Below are positions 5,405 to 6,725 of a stretch of 6,725 nucleotides of DNA, one piece after another (position 1 is the stretch's first letter; each line of letters begins with the position of its first letter). The stretch is from DATJZH01 sp035499215 (GTDB taxonomy: Bacteria > Actinomycetota > Actinomycetes > Streptosporangiales > Streptosporangiaceae). The notes under the pieces are model-generated. The model was not told the origin of the DNA and made no database searches. It saw only the letters and a program-made list of their open reading frames with translations. The stretch is taken from NCBI GenBank assembly GCA_035499215.1, contig DATJZH010000110.1:1-6725 (forward strand), given 5' to 3'. A program made the translations under genes and the position numbers.

Positions 5405-5673
5405 CCGACGAGCCGGTTCCTTACCCGGCCTGATCAGCATCTCCCGCCTCCAGGCCGACGCGCAGCGCAGCGGCGGAGCGGCCGCGGACGCCAGGACTGG
5501 CTTACCCGCCTTCGGCAGCTGCCCTGCAGCGCCCTGGAACAGCATCGCAGCAGCGCCCGAAGCGGGCTGCCACTGCCGCTTCCCCGCGCGTTCGCGCAGC
5601 GCCCGTCGATCCCGGCTGGTTACCGAAGTCCCTGCCAACCATGACATACGGCCATGATGAGCCTGGCGGCCGA

Positions 5674-5691
5674 GCGCGACACTGATCGCGC
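5674..5691 (+). repeat. Inverted repeat upstream of the CBS-BON gene
   Basis: GCGCGA (5674-5679) and TCGCGC (5686-5691) are perfect six-base arms with a six-base CACTGA spacer. The element ends 48 bases before the CBS-BON start, a usual place for an operator. It could instead be a chance GC-rich repeat. Confidence 0.3.
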
Positions 5692-5739
5692 GGGAGTGTG
5701 GAGTACCCCCGGCCACGGATCACGAGAGGGGGAGCAGAC

Positions 5740-6725
5740 ATGACACGCAGCGATATCCACCGTGACGCCATGCTCCGCCACCTGGGCGTTAAATACTATG
5801 AGTCCCTGCACGGCCAGGCCACCGCGGCTGATGTGTCCAGGGCGCTCGATTCCGTCGAGGACCACGCGCGGGACCACTTAAGGGAGCGGGCCGGTGCGCG
5901 GGCCGCGGGGGCGCCTGAGTCCGTCGGCCCGCGGGCCCGCGGCGAGGGGAAGCTGCGCCAGGGGCGGTGGCACCGCCGGGTCGGGGACGTGATGACGAGG
6001 TCGGTGGTGACTGCTGACCGGCTCACCCCCTACAAGGCGATCGCCGTCCTGCTGGCCGAGCACAAGATCAGCGCCGTGCCGGTGCTGGCCTTGGGCCGCC
6101 ATGTCGCCGGGGTGGTGTCCGAGGCCGACCTGCTCAGCGTGCAGGACAAGCGCGCGCGCGAGGCCCAGCTTGAATCGGGCGGCCACTTGCACTGGCACGC
6201 CGCCGACAAGAAGCACCCGGGCCTGACGGCGGGCGAGCTGATGACATCGCCGGCCGTCACGATCCACCCGGACGCGACGCTGCCGGCCGCCGCGAGGCTG
6301 ATGAACAGCCGGCATATCAAGCGGCTGCCGGTGGTCGAGGCGGGCACGGTGATCGGCGGCGGCGTCGGCGGCAGGCTGATCGGGATCGTGAGCCGCTGTG
6401 ACCTGCTGAGCGTCTTCCTCCGGCCGGACGAGGACATCGCCGGGGAGGTCGGCGAGATGCTCGCCCAGATCCTGCACGCGGACCCGGCCAAGGTCACAGC
6501 ACGAGTGCGCAACGGCGTCGTGACCCTGGCAGGCCAGCTCGGGTCTGCCGAGCAGCGTGACCTGATCCGGGTAGCGGCCCGGCTGACCTGGGACATTGAC
6601 GGCGTGGTGGACGTGGTGAACAAGCTCGTCGCCGACCGGCCGGTAACGCCGCCGCCCGGCCCGGCGGCCGGCCTGCCGTACGGCAAGCTGCCCCGGCCAG
6701 AGGACTTCGTCGCCAGCGCCTACGA
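5740..6725 (+). CDS. CBS-CBS-BON domain protein, 3' end outside window
   Basis: The first 328 codons of a gene that runs off the right edge. An N-terminal stretch (1-75, starting MTRSDIHRDAMLRHLGVKYY) is helical, of unrecognised family, and ends in a basic low-complexity linker. The first CBS motif, VGDVMTRSVVTADRLTPYKA, begins at 81 and ends with HVAGVVSEADLLSV (121-134). The second begins AGELMTSPAVTIHPDATLPA (164-183) and ends with GRLIGIVSRCDLLSVF (211-226). A BON domain follows (about 232-298): DEDIAGEVGEML, then VTARVRNGVVTLAGQLGS and IDGVVDVVNKL. Paired CBS motifs form a Bateman module that usually binds adenine nucleotides; BON is linked to membrane or lipid association. The pairing is common in actinobacterial stress proteins, and Hrp1 of the mycobacterial DosR regulon is a CBS-only relative in theme. 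AGGGGGAG at 5726-5733 fixes the ATG at 5740. Confidence 0.92.
   Translation, partial: MTRSDIHRDAMLRHLGVKYYESLHGQATAADVSRALDSVEDHARDHLRERAGARAAGAPESVGPRARGEGKLRQGRWHRRVGDVMTRSVVTADRLTPYKAIAVLLAEHKISAVPVLALGRHVAGVVSEADLLSVQDKRAREAQLESGGHLHWHAADKKHPGLTAGELMTSPAVTIHPDATLPAAARLMNSRHIKRLPVVEAGTVIGGGVGGRLIGIVSRCDLLSVFLRPDEDIAGEVGEMLAQILHADPAKVTARVRNGVVTLAGQLGSAEQRDLIRVAARLTWDIDGVVDVVNKLVADRPVTPPPGPAAGLPYGKLPRPEDFVASAY

Larger units (their letters stand above)
5227..5739. promoter_or_regulatory. Divergent spacer between hdeD-type and CBS-BON genes
   Basis: A 513-base gap with no supported gene; open frames here translate to low-complexity Arg/Ala/Pro sequence. It is rich in inverted repeats. On the hdeD side: CCTGCA/TGCAGG (5283-5288 and 5305-5310), GTCCGGCCGGGAC (5326-5338, one mismatched pair) and CGGGA-N8-TCCCG (5333-5350). 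In the middle: the perfect repeat at 5387-5404. On the CBS side: a bulged eight-pair stem (5550-5570) and GCGCGA-N6-TCGCGC (5674-5691). GGGTAC on the minus strand (5280-5275) resembles an actinobacterial SigB-type -10, 48 bases before the hdeD-type start, but no proper -35 accompanies it. Confidence 0.4.

Noticed and set aside
5399..5716. Open frames on both strands in the hdeD-CBS spacer
   Set aside because: They have no domain-like features or ribosome binding sites, and compositionally resemble noncoding GC-rich DNA.
5878..6686. Two long minus-strand open frames opposite the CBS-BON gene
   Set aside because: The plus strand encodes two CBS motifs and a BON domain with a good ribosome binding site.
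1..6725. CRISPR array, tRNA, rRNA, insertion sequence or attachment site
   Set aside because: No regularly spaced repeats, tRNA cloverleaf, transposase motifs or terminal repeats with target duplications were seen.

Overview
The window is very GC-rich with strong G/C preference at third codon positions, compact ATG/GTG starts and purine-rich ribosome binding sites. The genes carried (Hsp20, SHOCT-tailed HdeD, CBS-BON, KdpD/Usp-type sensor, DUF998) point to a soil-type high-GC actinomycete (Actinobacteria). This is inference from composition and gene families; no taxonomic marker gene is present.

Layout from left to right: the 5' end of a SulP anion transporter on the minus strand (1-107, running off the left edge); a 270-base divergent regulatory region; a small heat-shock protein (378-785, +); a DUF998-type membrane protein (941-1618, +); an unrecognised minus-strand reading frame interrupted by one in-frame TAG (1533-1886), whose 3' end overlaps the tail of the DUF998 gene; a kinase-less KdpD N-terminal domain fused to a universal-stress-type domain (1921-3111, +); a metallo-beta-lactamase-fold hydrolase (3322-4266, +); convergent terminator-like hairpins; an HdeD-type membrane protein with a C-terminal SHOCT domain (4459-5226, -); a 513-base divergent intergenic region rich in inverted repeats; and a CBS-CBS-BON protein (5740 to beyond the right edge, +). 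The CBS-BON gene is open at the window end.

The gene set reads as a general stress or dormancy cluster: chaperone, acid-stress-type membrane protein, nucleotide-sensing CBS protein and Usp-type sensor. Similar families occur in the actinobacterial DosR/DevR regulon, but no full DosR box is visible here; only one degenerate candidate (5619-5632) was found. Most genes are separated by 150-500 bases, so they look like individually controlled units, not one operon.

Points most worth checking: a 7-base anti-Shine-Dalgarno element ahead of hsp20 that could act as an RNA thermometer; the stand-alone KdpD-Usp protein with no kinase and no kdpFABC nearby; the interrupted minus-strand ORF; and a perfect 18-base inverted repeat among several operator-like repeats between hdeD and the CBS gene. 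No single feature proves a new system.
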